Source of the DNA: Kluyveromyces lactis
Taxonomy: Eukaryota; Ascomycota; Saccharomycetes; Saccharomycetales; Saccharomycetaceae
Direction of reading: 5' to 3'
Assembly (NCBI RefSeq): GCF_000002515.2
Contig: NC_006041.1
Coordinates: 806,001 to 870,000 of the forward strand
DNA: 64,000 nt
In this document: piece by piece, positions 37,133-47,053 of the stretch
How the letters are laid out: each line of letters starts with the position of its first letter
How positions within the stretch are numbered: position 1 is the first letter of the stretch
The notes under the pieces: model-generated
What the model saw: the letters and a program-made list of their open reading frames with translations, nothing else
The model's database searches: none
Told to the model about the DNA's origin: nothing
Translations under genes and position numbers: made by a program

Positions 37133-39223
37133 ATGTCGGAAAGCAAAATATTCTACAAGTATAAGGCACATGAAATAAGAGGGGAGTTGGTTTCGGATTC
37201 TGGTAAGGCCAGAGGTAGTTCGAAGAGGAAACTATGTCTTCGAAAGATTATAGCGAATTTGATCATGGGAAATTATCATGAAATGGCACAATTATTCGTT
37301 GACGTTCTACAAATATGGAATAGTGAAAATGATTTAGAGATAAAACGAATGTGTCATCAATATTTTTGCACTTTGACTCCATCAAAGCCTGATCAGTTAA
37401 GAATGGCTCTCCCAATTATCCTACAAGACCTTCTATCCAATTCTGAAGAGCTGTGCATTTTATCATTGCGCACAATAACGTCGATAGATGAACCGGAGTA
37501 TATTCAAGAAGGCTTCCAGCATGTGAAGAAGCTAATCATGACAACTTCAAAAATATCTATTCCACTAAGGAAGGCAGCTATCCATTCTCTGATCAAAATG
37601 GATCAATTAGATCATACGAAAGTTTTAGAACTATATTATTTTCTCATGGATATGTTGGACTACGGTAAAGAAGAACCCACAATATTGGTTGCCGCTGTCA
37701 CAGTACTTCATGAAATTCATGTTAGCAATCCTGATATGAACCCACTCCAACTAACGCAGAACATATGCTTCAATCTCTTAGAGGTATTAGGAAAAATCAA
37801 TGAATGGGATATTGCGATTCTATTCGATATACTTACTACTGCATACTTACCAAAAACGCATTCTGAAGCTCACCATCTTATCGATCTTTCTGTACCGAAA
37901 TTGCATAATTTGAATTCATCTGTCGTGCTCAATGCTCTAAAATTTATTATCTATCTAACAAATTACGTTGATTACATTGAAGAGAGGCTTGTGAGAAAGT
38001 TCTCAAGCTCCTTGACTTCTTTATTGAATAAGCCTCCTGAAATTCAATTTCTGGTATTGAGAAATGTAATCTTACTTTTACTATCGCGTGACTCTCCACT
38101 GATACACCTTGAACCTAATAACTTCTTCATTGAATATTCTGACCCGACTTATATCAAAGATACAAAATTAGAGATTTTATATCTCTTAGCGAATGAAGAA
38201 AACACTTCTCAAATTCTTGACGAATTAAAGGGTCAAGCAACAGATATCGATATCCAAATGTCCAAAAAGTCAATCAGAGCAATTGGTAATTTGGCAGTTA
38301 AGTATCCACATTCAGCAAGATATAGTGTTGACGTCTTGCTCGAACTTCTAGAATTTGGCGTCGATTACATTGTGCAGGAAGTCGTTTCCATGCTCAAAAA
38401 TGTTCTAAGGAAATACCCTAATCAGTTTGACTTCGTAGTTCCACTTTTACCGCAATATTCTGATTCCATCCAAGATTCTGAATCGAAATGTGCAATGATA
38501 TGGATCGTCACCAACCATTCAAATCAATTGGAAGACCCAATAGGTGTATTCCGCAAATATTCTGATAACTTCAATACTGAAGGTCTAGAAGTTCAATTAT
38601 TGCTTCTCAACTCGGCAGTGAAATTTTTCTGCAGAGCGCAATCAAAAGAAACTGAACAGTTGTGTCTTAAATTATTGTCAGGAGCCACAGAAATTAACGA
38701 TAATCCCGATCTTAGAGATAATGCATATATGTATTGGAGATTATTGTCATTGGCAGGAAACTCTTCTGAGCCACTATTTAACAACGATGTGGTACGGGAC
38801 ATGATAGATGGTGAACTTCCTGTCATTGAAATCAACACAAAATTGGATCCAATTGTTAGAGAAGAGTTGGAGTTAAACATTGGTAGCATTTTATCGGTAT
38901 ATTTGAAGCCTGTTTCCCAAGTTTTCCGGGGTGTAAGCCCTAAGAAGTTGCCGGAAAGTCCAGCACTTAATCATGAAAAATCATCCTTGTCTATAATTAA
39001 TGACTCTATCAGTAACAATTCTACTGGAAGTTTCCACGGTTCTGATACTACTCGGAGATCCAGTTCTCCAATTAAGAAAATGACAGATTTCGATAGACCA
39101 GCTGAAACAGTAAACCAACTGAAAGACAAAAGAAAATCCAGCATATCTCTTTCAGCGACAAAACTAGCAAGAAAGCCATCGATGCTCGCAAGAAAATTGT
39201 CGATGCGGAAGCCTTTCCAATGA
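37133..39223 (+). CDS. APL1: AP-2 clathrin adaptor beta subunit
   Basis: 696 residues from the ATG at 37133 (S. cerevisiae about 700). It is a helical adaptin trunk: the KRKLCLRKIIANLIMGNYHEM start, repeated HEAT-like helices, and a Ser-rich basic C-terminus ending in KPSMLARKLSMRKPF. The beta-type ear domain is absent, as in yeast Apl1. AP-2 acts in endocytic vesicle formation at the plasma membrane. Apl2 (AP-1) is the main alternative; the length, the divergent N-terminus and the YJR005W-YJR004C (SAG1) linkage favour APL1. Confidence 0.85.
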   Translation: MSESKIFYKYKAHEIRGELVSDSGKARGSSKRKLCLRKIIANLIMGNYHEMAQLFVDVLQIWNSENDLEIKRMCHQYFCTLTPSKPDQLRMALPIILQDLLSNSEELCILSLRTITSIDEPEYIQEGFQHVKKLIMTTSKISIPLRKAAIHSLIKMDQLDHTKVLELYYFLMDMLDYGKEEPTILVAAVTVLHEIHVSNPDMNPLQLTQNICFNLLEVLGKINEWDIAILFDILTTAYLPKTHSEAHHLIDLSVPKLHNLNSSVVLNALKFIIYLTNYVDYIEERLVRKFSSSLTSLLNKPPEIQFLVLRNVILLLLSRDSPLIHLEPNNFFIEYSDPTYIKDTKLEILYLLANEENTSQILDELKGQATDIDIQMSKKSIRAIGNLAVKYPHSARYSVDVLLELLEFGVDYIVQEVVSMLKNVLRKYPNQFDFVVPLLPQYSDSIQDSESKCAMIWIVTNHSNQLEDPIGVFRKYSDNFNTEGLEVQLLLLNSAVKFFCRAQSKETEQLCLKLLSGATEINDNPDLRDNAYMYWRLLSLAGNSSEPLFNNDVVRDMIDGELPVIEINTKLDPIVREELELNIGSILSVYLKPVSQVFRGVSPKKLPESPALNHEKSSLSIINDSISNNSTGSFHGSDTTRRSSSPIKKMTDFDRPAETVNQLKDKRKSSISLSATKLARKPSMLARKLSMRKPFQ

Positions 39224-39268
39224 ACAAAATTAAAACTAGCCACGCATGTCACGAACTTTAAACTAAAC

Positions 39269-39284
39269 ATATATATATATATAT
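39269..39284. repeat. (AT)8 microsatellite
   Basis: Uninterrupted dinucleotide run between the converging ends of APL1 and CMS1. Confidence 0.9.
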
Positions 39285-39297
39285 TCAATCAATATAT

Positions 39298-40224
39298 TTA
39301 AAACAGTAAAATCTTTACAGAAGATTTATTCTTCAAAAACTCCTTGAGTACTTTATAGAGAACAGCGGAATCATCTGATGTGAAAATTGTGTTATTTTTT
39401 GGATCAAGGTAACTCGCATCAATGAATATATCTAATTTTTCTTTGCCTTGGAAGAAAAGATCGGTGCTCTCTATGATTTTTTGAATACGTGTTGGAGTTG
39501 ATATGAAATATTTTACAGTTTCTGAGGAAAAGTTTTTACCCTTCATCTTCTTATTGGACTTCTTGTTTTTCTTCTCTGGTTTGGATTCCTTTTTAGATCC
39601 AAGCAGTTCCTCCACCTTAGTTATATCATCTTTAAGTTTATTCTTTGAGAACAATTTTACCGCTGTTTGATGGCCGTTAACACTTCTATATACATCTGCA
39701 ACGCGGATGTTGGATTGAGAAAGAATTATAGATCTAGGTGACTTTGAAAATGTGTGAATGAAATCTTGGAAATTATTCAAACTGCGATCCTTTTCATATT
39801 TTTCCGTCGATAAGAAGTCCTGTTTCTTAAAGTACAACTCATCTAATTCTAAAGCACTTAAATCAGGGTTTTTGTCACGGATTGATGTGGCTAAGTACTC
39901 AATAATTTTATCAACTGATGCCTTAGGGAGGTTCTCCTTTTGAGCTTTTTCATACGCCATGCGTTCTAGTTTTTTTTGATGGAGAGAAGAATTAGCCAGT
40001 TTCTTTTGTCTTTTACTTAAAGGTTTTTCAGACTCTTCAGTGGATAAAGTGTTTCCATTATCTTCCGTATCCAATGCTCTTTTATTCTCTGAAACTTCAT
40101 CTGCAGTATTACTATCATTGTCCTTATCTAGTTCGACTAGTTCACCATCGGATACCACATCATCGTCTTGGGCATCGTTAACCTCATAAACTAGACCATC
40201 ATCTAAATCATCTGCGTGTACCAT
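39298..40224 (-). CDS. CMS1: 90S pre-ribosome protein Cms1
   Basis: 308 residues from the ATG at 40224 (the longer frame begins only at TTG). The N-terminus is acidic; a Lys-rich stretch (KPLSKRQKKLANSS, then KPEKKNKKSNKKMKG) precedes the conserved C-terminal core with RSIILSQSNIRVADVYR and KLDIFIDASYLDPK. Cms1 is a small-subunit processome component, originally a suppressor linked to Mcm10. A PAC element lies 127 bases upstream. It is YLR003C by similarity. Confidence 0.92.
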   Translation of the reverse strand: MVHADDLDDGLVYEVNDAQDDDVVSDGELVELDKDNDSNTADEVSENKRALDTEDNGNTLSTEESEKPLSKRQKKLANSSLHQKKLERMAYEKAQKENLPKASVDKIIEYLATSIRDKNPDLSALELDELYFKKQDFLSTEKYEKDRSLNNFQDFIHTFSKSPRSIILSQSNIRVADVYRSVNGHQTAVKLFSKNKLKDDITKVEELLGSKKESKPEKKNKKSNKKMKGKNFSSETVKYFISTPTRIQKIIESTDLFFQGKEKLDIFIDASYLDPKNNTIFTSDDSAVLYKVLKEFLKNKSSVKILLF

Positions 40225-40599
40225 TATGAAACACAGATAAACTGGCAAGGTACTAAACTGTGCTACTTACTAGAAAAGAAATTTCTTAATGTTGGCACTA
40301 CTCAATCATAGGAACCTCTGTTGAAGCCAATATCAAATGATCAGTTCCATGCGATGAGCTTCAATTTTACACTTTTTCTCTAACCTTGAAGATTCACGGC
40401 TTTTCCAACTAGATGGAAAAAGAAAACTGTTAAAAATGTTACCCGTATTTGCGACAGGTTCAAAAACATATTATATCAGTTAAAAAAGCATTAGACAATT
40501 GCTTAAGCATACATAGCACACTTTCAACAGGAAAGATGTGGCATTAAGATCAAAACGTATGTTAGTTATTAGTATTATTATTGTTATTATTTGTTTGGT
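40225..40599. promoter_or_regulatory. CMS1 upstream region / transporter 3' flank
   Basis: 375 bases holding the CMS1 PAC site and the 3' end of the THI73-like gene. Confidence 0.5.
40351..40358 (+). promoter_or_regulatory. PAC element upstream of CMS1
   Basis: Exact GCGATGAG about 127 bases from the CMS1 start. It fits co-regulation with other ribosome-biogenesis genes in this window. Confidence 0.55.
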
Positions 40600-42135
40600 T
40601 CAATAAATGTACCTGAAATTCCTGTTCTCAATATCTGTCTTATCTAAGAATTGATACTGTTCTGGTTTAGTTTCGGACTCAGCTTGTTCTTTGTCTCTTC
40701 TTCTGTTCTCTGTGTAAGAAGTGTAACCAATGTACAGTTGCAATGGAACACAAACACATTGAGTAACTAGCAATGCGATCTTGGCAGGAATGTATCTTGG
40801 GTATGAGTAAGCACGGAACATTTGTGGTGCAACGATACATGCGATATTGTAGACAATCATAGTTAACCCGTTTCTTGCTAGCCTTTTGGTATACCCAGAA
40901 GTGTTACAAGTATTCCAGATATAAATGTTCGTAATGGTACATGAACCACTGTATAATAGGTACAACGATAATAGGTTACCGATTTTATTTGTTAACGGTA
41001 AACAAATCATGACAATGCAACCAATGATTGCAGGAATGTACATAGATGTCGTGATTAAAGTGAATTGGGAAAATCTTCCTATCAATTGGGTTGTGATTAG
41101 AATAATCATGATGGTAACGCATCCGATAGGAAGTTGCAAAAGGGATGTCTGGTAGCTATCAAAACCAAATGTACCTGTGATGGTCACTGAAAAGGTTCCA
41201 ATGGATCCAGTTGAAATTTGAGAACAACCAGTCAATAATAACATTGGCCATGTCAATTTATCCTTGAGTAACAATTCTTTCACTTGGTGCATCTTGATTT
41301 TCTTTGTTTCAAGACCAGTTTGGTTTGATCTGATATGTTCAATGACTTGGACTTTCTCCTTCTCGTTAAGGAACCATGCCTTAGGAACGTTATCTGGTAA
41401 ATAGAAATAGGTTACTATACCGAATCCCACGGTCACTAAACCGACAACAAGGAACATGATTTGCCACGAGGTAAATTCAGTTCCGTGGTAATGTAAAAAC
41501 CCAAATGACATTAAACCACCAATGATATAACCGGTTCCTGCTTGAGCAGCCCAGTAACCAATTCTTTGCGTTTGTTCCGATTTCGTATAATACATACCGT
41601 TGACTGTAATGCATCCTACAGCACTACACGACTCGAACAACCCTAATAGAACACGTACAATCATCAAACTTGCATATGTCTTACAAACACAATGACAAAC
41701 GACAACGACACCCCAACATATGATGAACGAGCCCAACACTCGAGACACGGGAAACCTTTGGAGCAAATACACCGCAAACGGTTCTGCAAAGATATACGAT
41801 GCAGAGAAAATAGTACCCAAATTAGAAAACTCATCACCAACCAAATTGTCCTTGATCCCCATCGATGCGGCATAATTTAACAATGCCTTGTCCAAAAACA
41901 TCAATAGGTACGTACAGCATAAAAATGGCAAAACAAATATGTCAAGCTTTCTCAACACCTTCTTATCTAACACATGGTTCCCAAAGAAAGTTGTCTTCTC
42001 TGTAATATCTTCCTGTTCGATGCTCTTATCGTCCTTCAACTCGGCCGCTGCGGAACTTAGAAGGAACTTTCTAGCTACATCTTCCTCATCGCTTACGGAA
42101 TAAACAGACTCACTGAGATCTTCTTTATCTGGCAT
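40600..42135 (-). CDS. THI73: MFS anion transporter, Thi73/Dal5 family
   Basis: 511 residues (S. cerevisiae Thi73 about 523). An acidic cytosolic N-terminus is followed by 12 predicted helices of the allantoate/carboxylate permease branch: MFLDKALLNYAASMG in helix 1, RVLLGLFESC in helix 4 and WQIMFLVVGLVTVG in helix 6. Thi73 is a thiamine-repressed transporter proposed to move carboxylates. The gene lies directly after CMS1 on the same strand, as YLR004C does, so orthology is likely; the substrate is not established. Confidence 0.85.
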   Translation of the reverse strand: MPDKEDLSESVYSVSDEEDVARKFLLSSAAAELKDDKSIEQEDITEKTTFFGNHVLDKKVLRKLDIFVLPFLCCTYLLMFLDKALLNYAASMGIKDNLVGDEFSNLGTIFSASYIFAEPFAVYLLQRFPVSRVLGSFIICWGVVVVCHCVCKTYASLMIVRVLLGLFESCSAVGCITVNGMYYTKSEQTQRIGYWAAQAGTGYIIGGLMSFGFLHYHGTEFTSWQIMFLVVGLVTVGFGIVTYFYLPDNVPKAWFLNEKEKVQVIEHIRSNQTGLETKKIKMHQVKELLLKDKLTWPMLLLTGCSQISTGSIGTFSVTITGTFGFDSYQTSLLQLPIGCVTIMIILITTQLIGRFSQFTLITTSMYIPAIIGCIVMICLPLTNKIGNLLSLYLLYSGSCTITNIYIWNTCNTSGYTKRLARNGLTMIVYNIACIVAPQMFRAYSYPRYIPAKIALLVTQCVCVPLQLYIGYTSYTENRRRDKEQAESETKPEQYQFLDKTDIENRNFRYIY

Positions 42136-42784
42136 CTTTTCTGGTTTGCCTATCTTGTTGACTTCGTTCTATTATTTTTAAATTGGGGACATATCTTCAA
42201 ATTTACCAGGGAGGTAATTCGATTCATACTTCGATCCGATGAGGTTCTTTTATACTTCTCGATCCGTCCAAAGATTCATTCCGATTCCTAAACCACTAAA
42301 GGTAACTACAAGAACTGAAAGAATTGAAAAAAAGTCTTGCCAACAGAAACAGGCAAGTGCAAGAGAAAAGGACCATCTGGCCCATCTGGCACCTTTTTTC
42401 CATTCATTTCACCTCATTTCATGCAATATGCATGTATGTAGCTCAATGCAAGATGCGGTTACGTTGATCTGGCTAAAGCAGGTAACGTGACTAGCAAAGG
42501 GTCCTACTATCTTAGATAAGCTGATAATGTGATTGTGTCAGAATAAAAATAGAACTAGAGAAAAAGAAAAGGAAAAACGTGCGCGACGAGGCTCGAGAGA
42601 AGCGTCAGATTAAATTGTTAACGACAGAATGCAGGATTATAAAAAAAACATAAAGGGTTTAGTGGACATACTAGATCTGTTGTCTCTTAGCTTCTTGGCA
42701 TTTAGTCCTTTTTGAAAGAGCACATTTTAAGACACACAAGAAACGGATATCTGTGAATAACGTAGTTTCTGCCAAGTAGGAACG
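42136..42784. promoter_or_regulatory. THI73-like / GH92 divergent promoter
   Basis: 649 bases upstream of two accessory genes. It has purine-rich tracts and a repeated CATCTGGC at about 42372-42390. No further gene is seen. Confidence 0.5.
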
Positions 42785-45295
42785 ATGTGGAAATTGACAT
42801 TGTTCTTGGCGATATGGGTACCGATAAGCTTCTGTTTTGTGATTTTAGAGGACGAGTTTTTATATCTTCATAAAAATGGTATTTGCAATAAGCCACAATT
42901 TCACTATGAAGCAGATAATTCAGAGGAAGAGTTCGCGGTGTTTTACAACAACTGGGATGGATTGCAGTTACCAGAAACGAGATTCGGAGACCAGTTCACC
43001 AGTAAATATAGTTTTTTGAAATGGGTTGACGTATTCTATGGTACCCTGGGTGGGCATATGTTCTCCGGGACTGCTGTTCCCTTTGGTATGTGTAAGATGG
43101 GTGTAGATGTGATCAATTCGAAAAAGGGCGACGCGTACTCTGGGTTTCAACCCGATGGTGAGGTTGTTGGAGTTTCGTTATTGCATGAATCTGGTACCGG
43201 TGGTGCTCCCACTTATGGGGTTGTTTCGCAGCTTCCAATGATAGCTTCGAGTGCAAGTTCAGTTGATGTAACGAGGCAAATTTCTTTCAAGAGGAAATCG
43301 CCTGACGTTGCGCACATTGGCTATTATAAAGTAGAACTCGATAACGGTGTTGATATAGAATTTTCATCTAAGGATAGGTCTGGGTTGTATGAATATACTT
43401 TCCCCGAACTGAAAGACAACGGGAAACCAATTATCATGGTGAACGTGTCTCAGCATTTGCATTCTTTTGGCCGTCCGTGGTGGACTCAGAATTTTAGATC
43501 GGGCCAAATCAAAGTCTCTTCAGATTTGAAGTCTTATCAAGGTAAAGTGACGATAAATGGAGGTTGGACTGATCCCGGTGAATGGACCGTTAGCTTCTTT
43601 GGGAAGTTTGACAAGCCTGCACGTAAAGTTGCTACGTTCAGGAATGGGAGGACTCTACCGTTCCTCAGAAGAATGCAATCTTACTCTGGTGAATCTGATA
43701 TTGGTGTATTATTTGAATTTGATGAGGATACTACCGTGTTGAAATCGCATGTTGGAATCAGCTTCAACAAGAACGAAGGTGTCAAAGTTGCTGCGCAGAA
43801 TTTGTTAGACGATTATCCCGAAGACTCACAGTTTGATTTGACATGGTCTGTAGCGTCTGCTCTAGAATCTTGGAATGATAAATTGTTCAAGAAGTTCGAG
43901 ATGAACGTTAATGAAGAGGACCCTTTGATCATAAGTAAACTATACAATTCATTGTATGGTACTCATTTGATGCCAACCAATAAATCAGGTGCAGAAGCAC
44001 CGTGGGATAATGGTGAGCCATATTACGATGATTGGTTCACACTTTGGGATACGTTCAGATGTCTTCACCCCTTGATTAATATCATATCACAAGACCATGG
44101 TGCAGAAATGGTACGTTCTTTAATTGATATCTGGGAGGTTGAAGGTTTCATGCCGGATGGCAGATCTGGTGACAGATCTGGAAGAACACAAGGGGGTAGC
44201 AACTCAGATATCATGTTGGCGGATGCTTTCATTAAGAACGTTCATCAAGGGATCGATTGGGAGAAGGGCTTCCAAGCTATGTATACCAATGCAGAAGTGG
44301 AGCCGCCTTACATTGAGGACCCTATGGCTAACGACTCGACAAACAAATTTGGGAGAGGCGCTTTAAAAGAATGGCTTGAATTGGGGTACATAACAAGAAA
44401 TTACTCAAGAAGTGTCACCAGAACTATGGAGTATTCGTATAACGATTTTGCCCTTTATATCGTTGCCAAAGGTCTCGGTAAAAAAGATTTAGCAAAGACA
44501 TACCTTGAAAGATCGAAAAACTGGCGTAACATTTGGAACCCAAATGCTAAAAGTGTGAATATACACTATGACTACACCGGATTCGTACAACCTAGGAATT
44601 CTGACGGTACGTTTGCTCAACATAGATATGATCCGTTTACATGCTTTGGTTGCTATTGGAGAGACGATGAATATGAAGGAAAACCCGTGGAATATGGGTG
44701 GACGGTGCCTTTTGATATGAAGACTTTATTAGAATACATTGGTTCGAAAGCAATGTTTGAAAAACGTTTAGATGATATGTATGCGTTCTGTGGCCATGAG
44801 AACGTGGTTGATATTGGCAATGAACCAAGTTTTTTGACACCTTATCTTTACGCGTACATTAACAGACAAGATAAAACGTCAGCATTAGTGGATTGGATCA
44901 TAAATACAAAGTTTAAGACGGGACCGCGTGGTTTGCCAGGGAATTCTGATGCAGGAGCCATGCAAGCGTGGCTAACCTTTGCCCTTCTAGGTTTTTATCC
45001 CGTGGCTGGTACTGATATTTATTTATTAACAAGTCCGAAAGTTAATTATTTGAAACTTAAAAGCATGCCTAACGTTCCAGATATTGAAATTTTTGCACAT
45101 AACTTATATTCAGAATTTGGTGTCAGAAACAACTTCATTGAGAAAGTTGTTATCAATGACAAAGAACTCGATAAGAACTGGTTTAGACATTCCGAGCTAT
45201 TCGAACACGGTGGTACCATCGAATACTACATGAGTGAAAAACCATTGGACTGGGATTCAGATAAAGAGTGTCCACCACAAGAATTCAGCGTTTAA
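42785..45295 (+). CDS. secreted GH92 alpha-mannosidase-like enzyme
   Basis: 836 residues. A hydrophobic N-terminal stretch (residues 3-19) looks like a signal peptide. Family 92 landmarks are seen in order: FYGTLGGHMFSGTAVPFGM, GVSLLHESGTGG, EPYYDDWFTLWDTFR, GRTQGGSNSDIMLADA and, near the end, GNSDAGAMQAWLTFALLGFYPV. GH92 enzymes are Ca2+-dependent exo-acting mannosidases that trim alpha-mannosides. There is no S. cerevisiae ortholog that I know. The gene interrupts an otherwise conserved THI73-SSL1 pair. Composition resembles neighbouring genes, so any transfer would be old. Confidence 0.88.
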   Translation: MWKLTLFLAIWVPISFCFVILEDEFLYLHKNGICNKPQFHYEADNSEEEFAVFYNNWDGLQLPETRFGDQFTSKYSFLKWVDVFYGTLGGHMFSGTAVPFGMCKMGVDVINSKKGDAYSGFQPDGEVVGVSLLHESGTGGAPTYGVVSQLPMIASSASSVDVTRQISFKRKSPDVAHIGYYKVELDNGVDIEFSSKDRSGLYEYTFPELKDNGKPIIMVNVSQHLHSFGRPWWTQNFRSGQIKVSSDLKSYQGKVTINGGWTDPGEWTVSFFGKFDKPARKVATFRNGRTLPFLRRMQSYSGESDIGVLFEFDEDTTVLKSHVGISFNKNEGVKVAAQNLLDDYPEDSQFDLTWSVASALESWNDKLFKKFEMNVNEEDPLIISKLYNSLYGTHLMPTNKSGAEAPWDNGEPYYDDWFTLWDTFRCLHPLINIISQDHGAEMVRSLIDIWEVEGFMPDGRSGDRSGRTQGGSNSDIMLADAFIKNVHQGIDWEKGFQAMYTNAEVEPPYIEDPMANDSTNKFGRGALKEWLELGYITRNYSRSVTRTMEYSYNDFALYIVAKGLGKKDLAKTYLERSKNWRNIWNPNAKSVNIHYDYTGFVQPRNSDGTFAQHRYDPFTCFGCYWRDDEYEGKPVEYGWTVPFDMKTLLEYIGSKAMFEKRLDDMYAFCGHENVVDIGNEPSFLTPYLYAYINRQDKTSALVDWIINTKFKTGPRGLPGNSDAGAMQAWLTFALLGFYPVAGTDIYLLTSPKVNYLKLKSMPNVPDIEIFAHNLYSEFGVRNNFIEKVVINDKELDKNWFRHSELFEHGGTIEYYMSEKPLDWDSDKECPPQEFSV

Positions 45296-45586
45296 GATTC
45301 AAGTATAATGGTGTAGTTCGTTAAATAAAATCAGTGATTATTAGGTTTTACATACAACCCTCGCTATTTTGTGTTGAAACTTTTTGATCATATGATCACA
45401 TGATCAAAATCATGTAAGAAAATTTAGTGAATTTATAACAAGTGAAGCAAGATTTGAAGGTTAAAGAGTAACGCTACACCAATTTGGCTGAATAGACGTA
45501 GAGCTCCAGGCATTAGTCGATTTTTTAATTGGACTACATTTGGCTGTACTCTGGTCAAATTTTATTAATCGTTTTTGATTACGATA
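45296..45586. promoter_or_regulatory. SSL1 upstream region
   Basis: 291 bases between the GH92 stop and SSL1. It carries a triple TGATCA inverted-repeat structure at 45382-45409. Confidence 0.5.
45382..45409. repeat. 28-bp inverted repeat with three TGATCA
   Basis: Arms TTTTGATCAT and ATGATCAAAA (10 bases each) flank an 8-base spacer. TGATCA occurs at 45385, 45393 and 45401, spaced exactly 8 bases apart. It could be a dimeric regulator site or a hairpin in the 3' region of the GH92 transcript. Confidence 0.6.
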
Positions 45587-47053
45587 ATGCCTCCTATTAT
45601 AGATAGTGAATCAGACGATGAACGGATCATTGGAATCACTAACAAGAGACATAGACAAGATGGTCAGACCAAAGTGCTGAAAAACAAAGTGAAGAAGCAT
45701 GTTAGAACAAAAGAAACTGCAGATTCGGATGGTGCAGGCAATGGGAATTCTAGTGATGATGAAGAGGATGAACGAGTTCATTCACAACTATCAAAGAGAA
45801 GTCGTGATCCAAGAAAAATGAAGAAGAAAAAGAAGAAGAAGCTGTCCAACAAGAACTTACAAGGTGTCAATGGTGGTTATGCCTGGGAAGATGACATTCA
45901 AAGAAGTTGGGACCTTGTCAAAGTTGATGATGAAGGCAATATCGCTGCTATTGTGGCAAGCATAGTTGAAGCAAGAAAAAAAAGGGCAGCAGAGAAGACG
46001 GTTACTCCGTATCAAAGAGGTATTATCAGAACCCTTATCTTGGTATTGGATTGTAGCGAAGCAATGATGGAAAAAGATTTGCGACCTAATAGATATGCAA
46101 TGACAGTACAATATGCTGTAGACTTTATTCATGAGTATTTTGATCAAAATCCTATTTCTCAAATTGGTGTAGTTGTTATGCGTGATGGTTTAGCTCAGCT
46201 AATATCGCAGGTCAGTGGTAACCCTCAAGAACATATCGATGCTTTAAAGATGCTTCGTAGGCAAGAACCAAAGGGGAACGCTTCTTTACAAAATGCTTTA
46301 GAGATGGCTAGAGGTCTCTTACTTCATGTTCCAGCGCATTGTACTAGAGAAGTACTCATCGTTTTCGGTGCATTATCAACTACAGATCCAGGTGATATTC
46401 ATCAAACGATTGGCTCATTGGTACATGAGAATATTAGAGCAAAAGTTATTGGTCTATCTGCTCAAGTCTCCGTTTGCAAAGAGTTGTGTAAGCAGACGAA
46501 TTATGGAGATAACTCATATTATGGGATTATATTGAACGATCATCATTTTAAGGAACTATTCACAAGTGCAGTGACACCGTTACCGGTGAGCAAAGTGAAC
46601 AAAGGGTTCACCTTGGTTAAGATGGGATTCCCTACCAGAGTATTTGAGGACACACCATCATTTTGTGCTTGCCATTCGACTCTAGTCCATGGTGGTTACG
46701 TCTGTCCCAATTGCAAAACTAAGGTTTGCTCTCTACCGACAGTATGTCCGAGTTGTGATTTGATGTTGATACTCTCAACACATTTAGCAAGATCGTATCA
46801 TCATTTGATGCCTCTTAAGACTTTCCAAGAAGTCCCAGTGTCAGATAGCTTCCCTACAGACTATTGCTTCGGCTGCCAAAAGCGATTCCCCACCTTAAGA
46901 AATAACAAAACAGGCGAACTATTAACAAGCAGCAGGTACAGATGTGAAGAGTGTGATCAAGATTTTTGTATAGATTGTGATGTATTCATTCATGAAACGT
47001 TACACAACTGCCCTGGGTGTGAGTCCAAACCAATCAATGTAAATATCAAATGA
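45587..47053 (+). CDS. SSL1: TFIIH subunit Ssl1
   Basis: 488 residues from the ATG at 45587 (MPPIIDSESDDE). A charged N-terminus precedes a von Willebrand A domain (RTLILVLDCSEAM..., about 150-320), then a C4 zinc motif (CACHSTLVHGGYVCPNCK, CPSCDL) and a C-terminal RING-like C4 finger (CFGCQKRFP, YRCEECDQDFCIDCD, CPGC). Ssl1 (human p44) regulates the Rad3 helicase in TFIIH for transcription start and nucleotide-excision repair. YLR005W by similarity, beside the THI73-like gene apart from the GH92 insertion. Confidence 0.97.
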   Translation: MPPIIDSESDDERIIGITNKRHRQDGQTKVLKNKVKKHVRTKETADSDGAGNGNSSDDEEDERVHSQLSKRSRDPRKMKKKKKKKLSNKNLQGVNGGYAWEDDIQRSWDLVKVDDEGNIAAIVASIVEARKKRAAEKTVTPYQRGIIRTLILVLDCSEAMMEKDLRPNRYAMTVQYAVDFIHEYFDQNPISQIGVVVMRDGLAQLISQVSGNPQEHIDALKMLRRQEPKGNASLQNALEMARGLLLHVPAHCTREVLIVFGALSTTDPGDIHQTIGSLVHENIRAKVIGLSAQVSVCKELCKQTNYGDNSYYGIILNDHHFKELFTSAVTPLPVSKVNKGFTLVKMGFPTRVFEDTPSFCACHSTLVHGGYVCPNCKTKVCSLPTVCPSCDLMLILSTHLARSYHHLMPLKTFQEVPVSDSFPTDYCFGCQKRFPTLRNNKTGELLTSSRYRCEECDQDFCIDCDVFIHETLHNCPGCESKPINVNIK

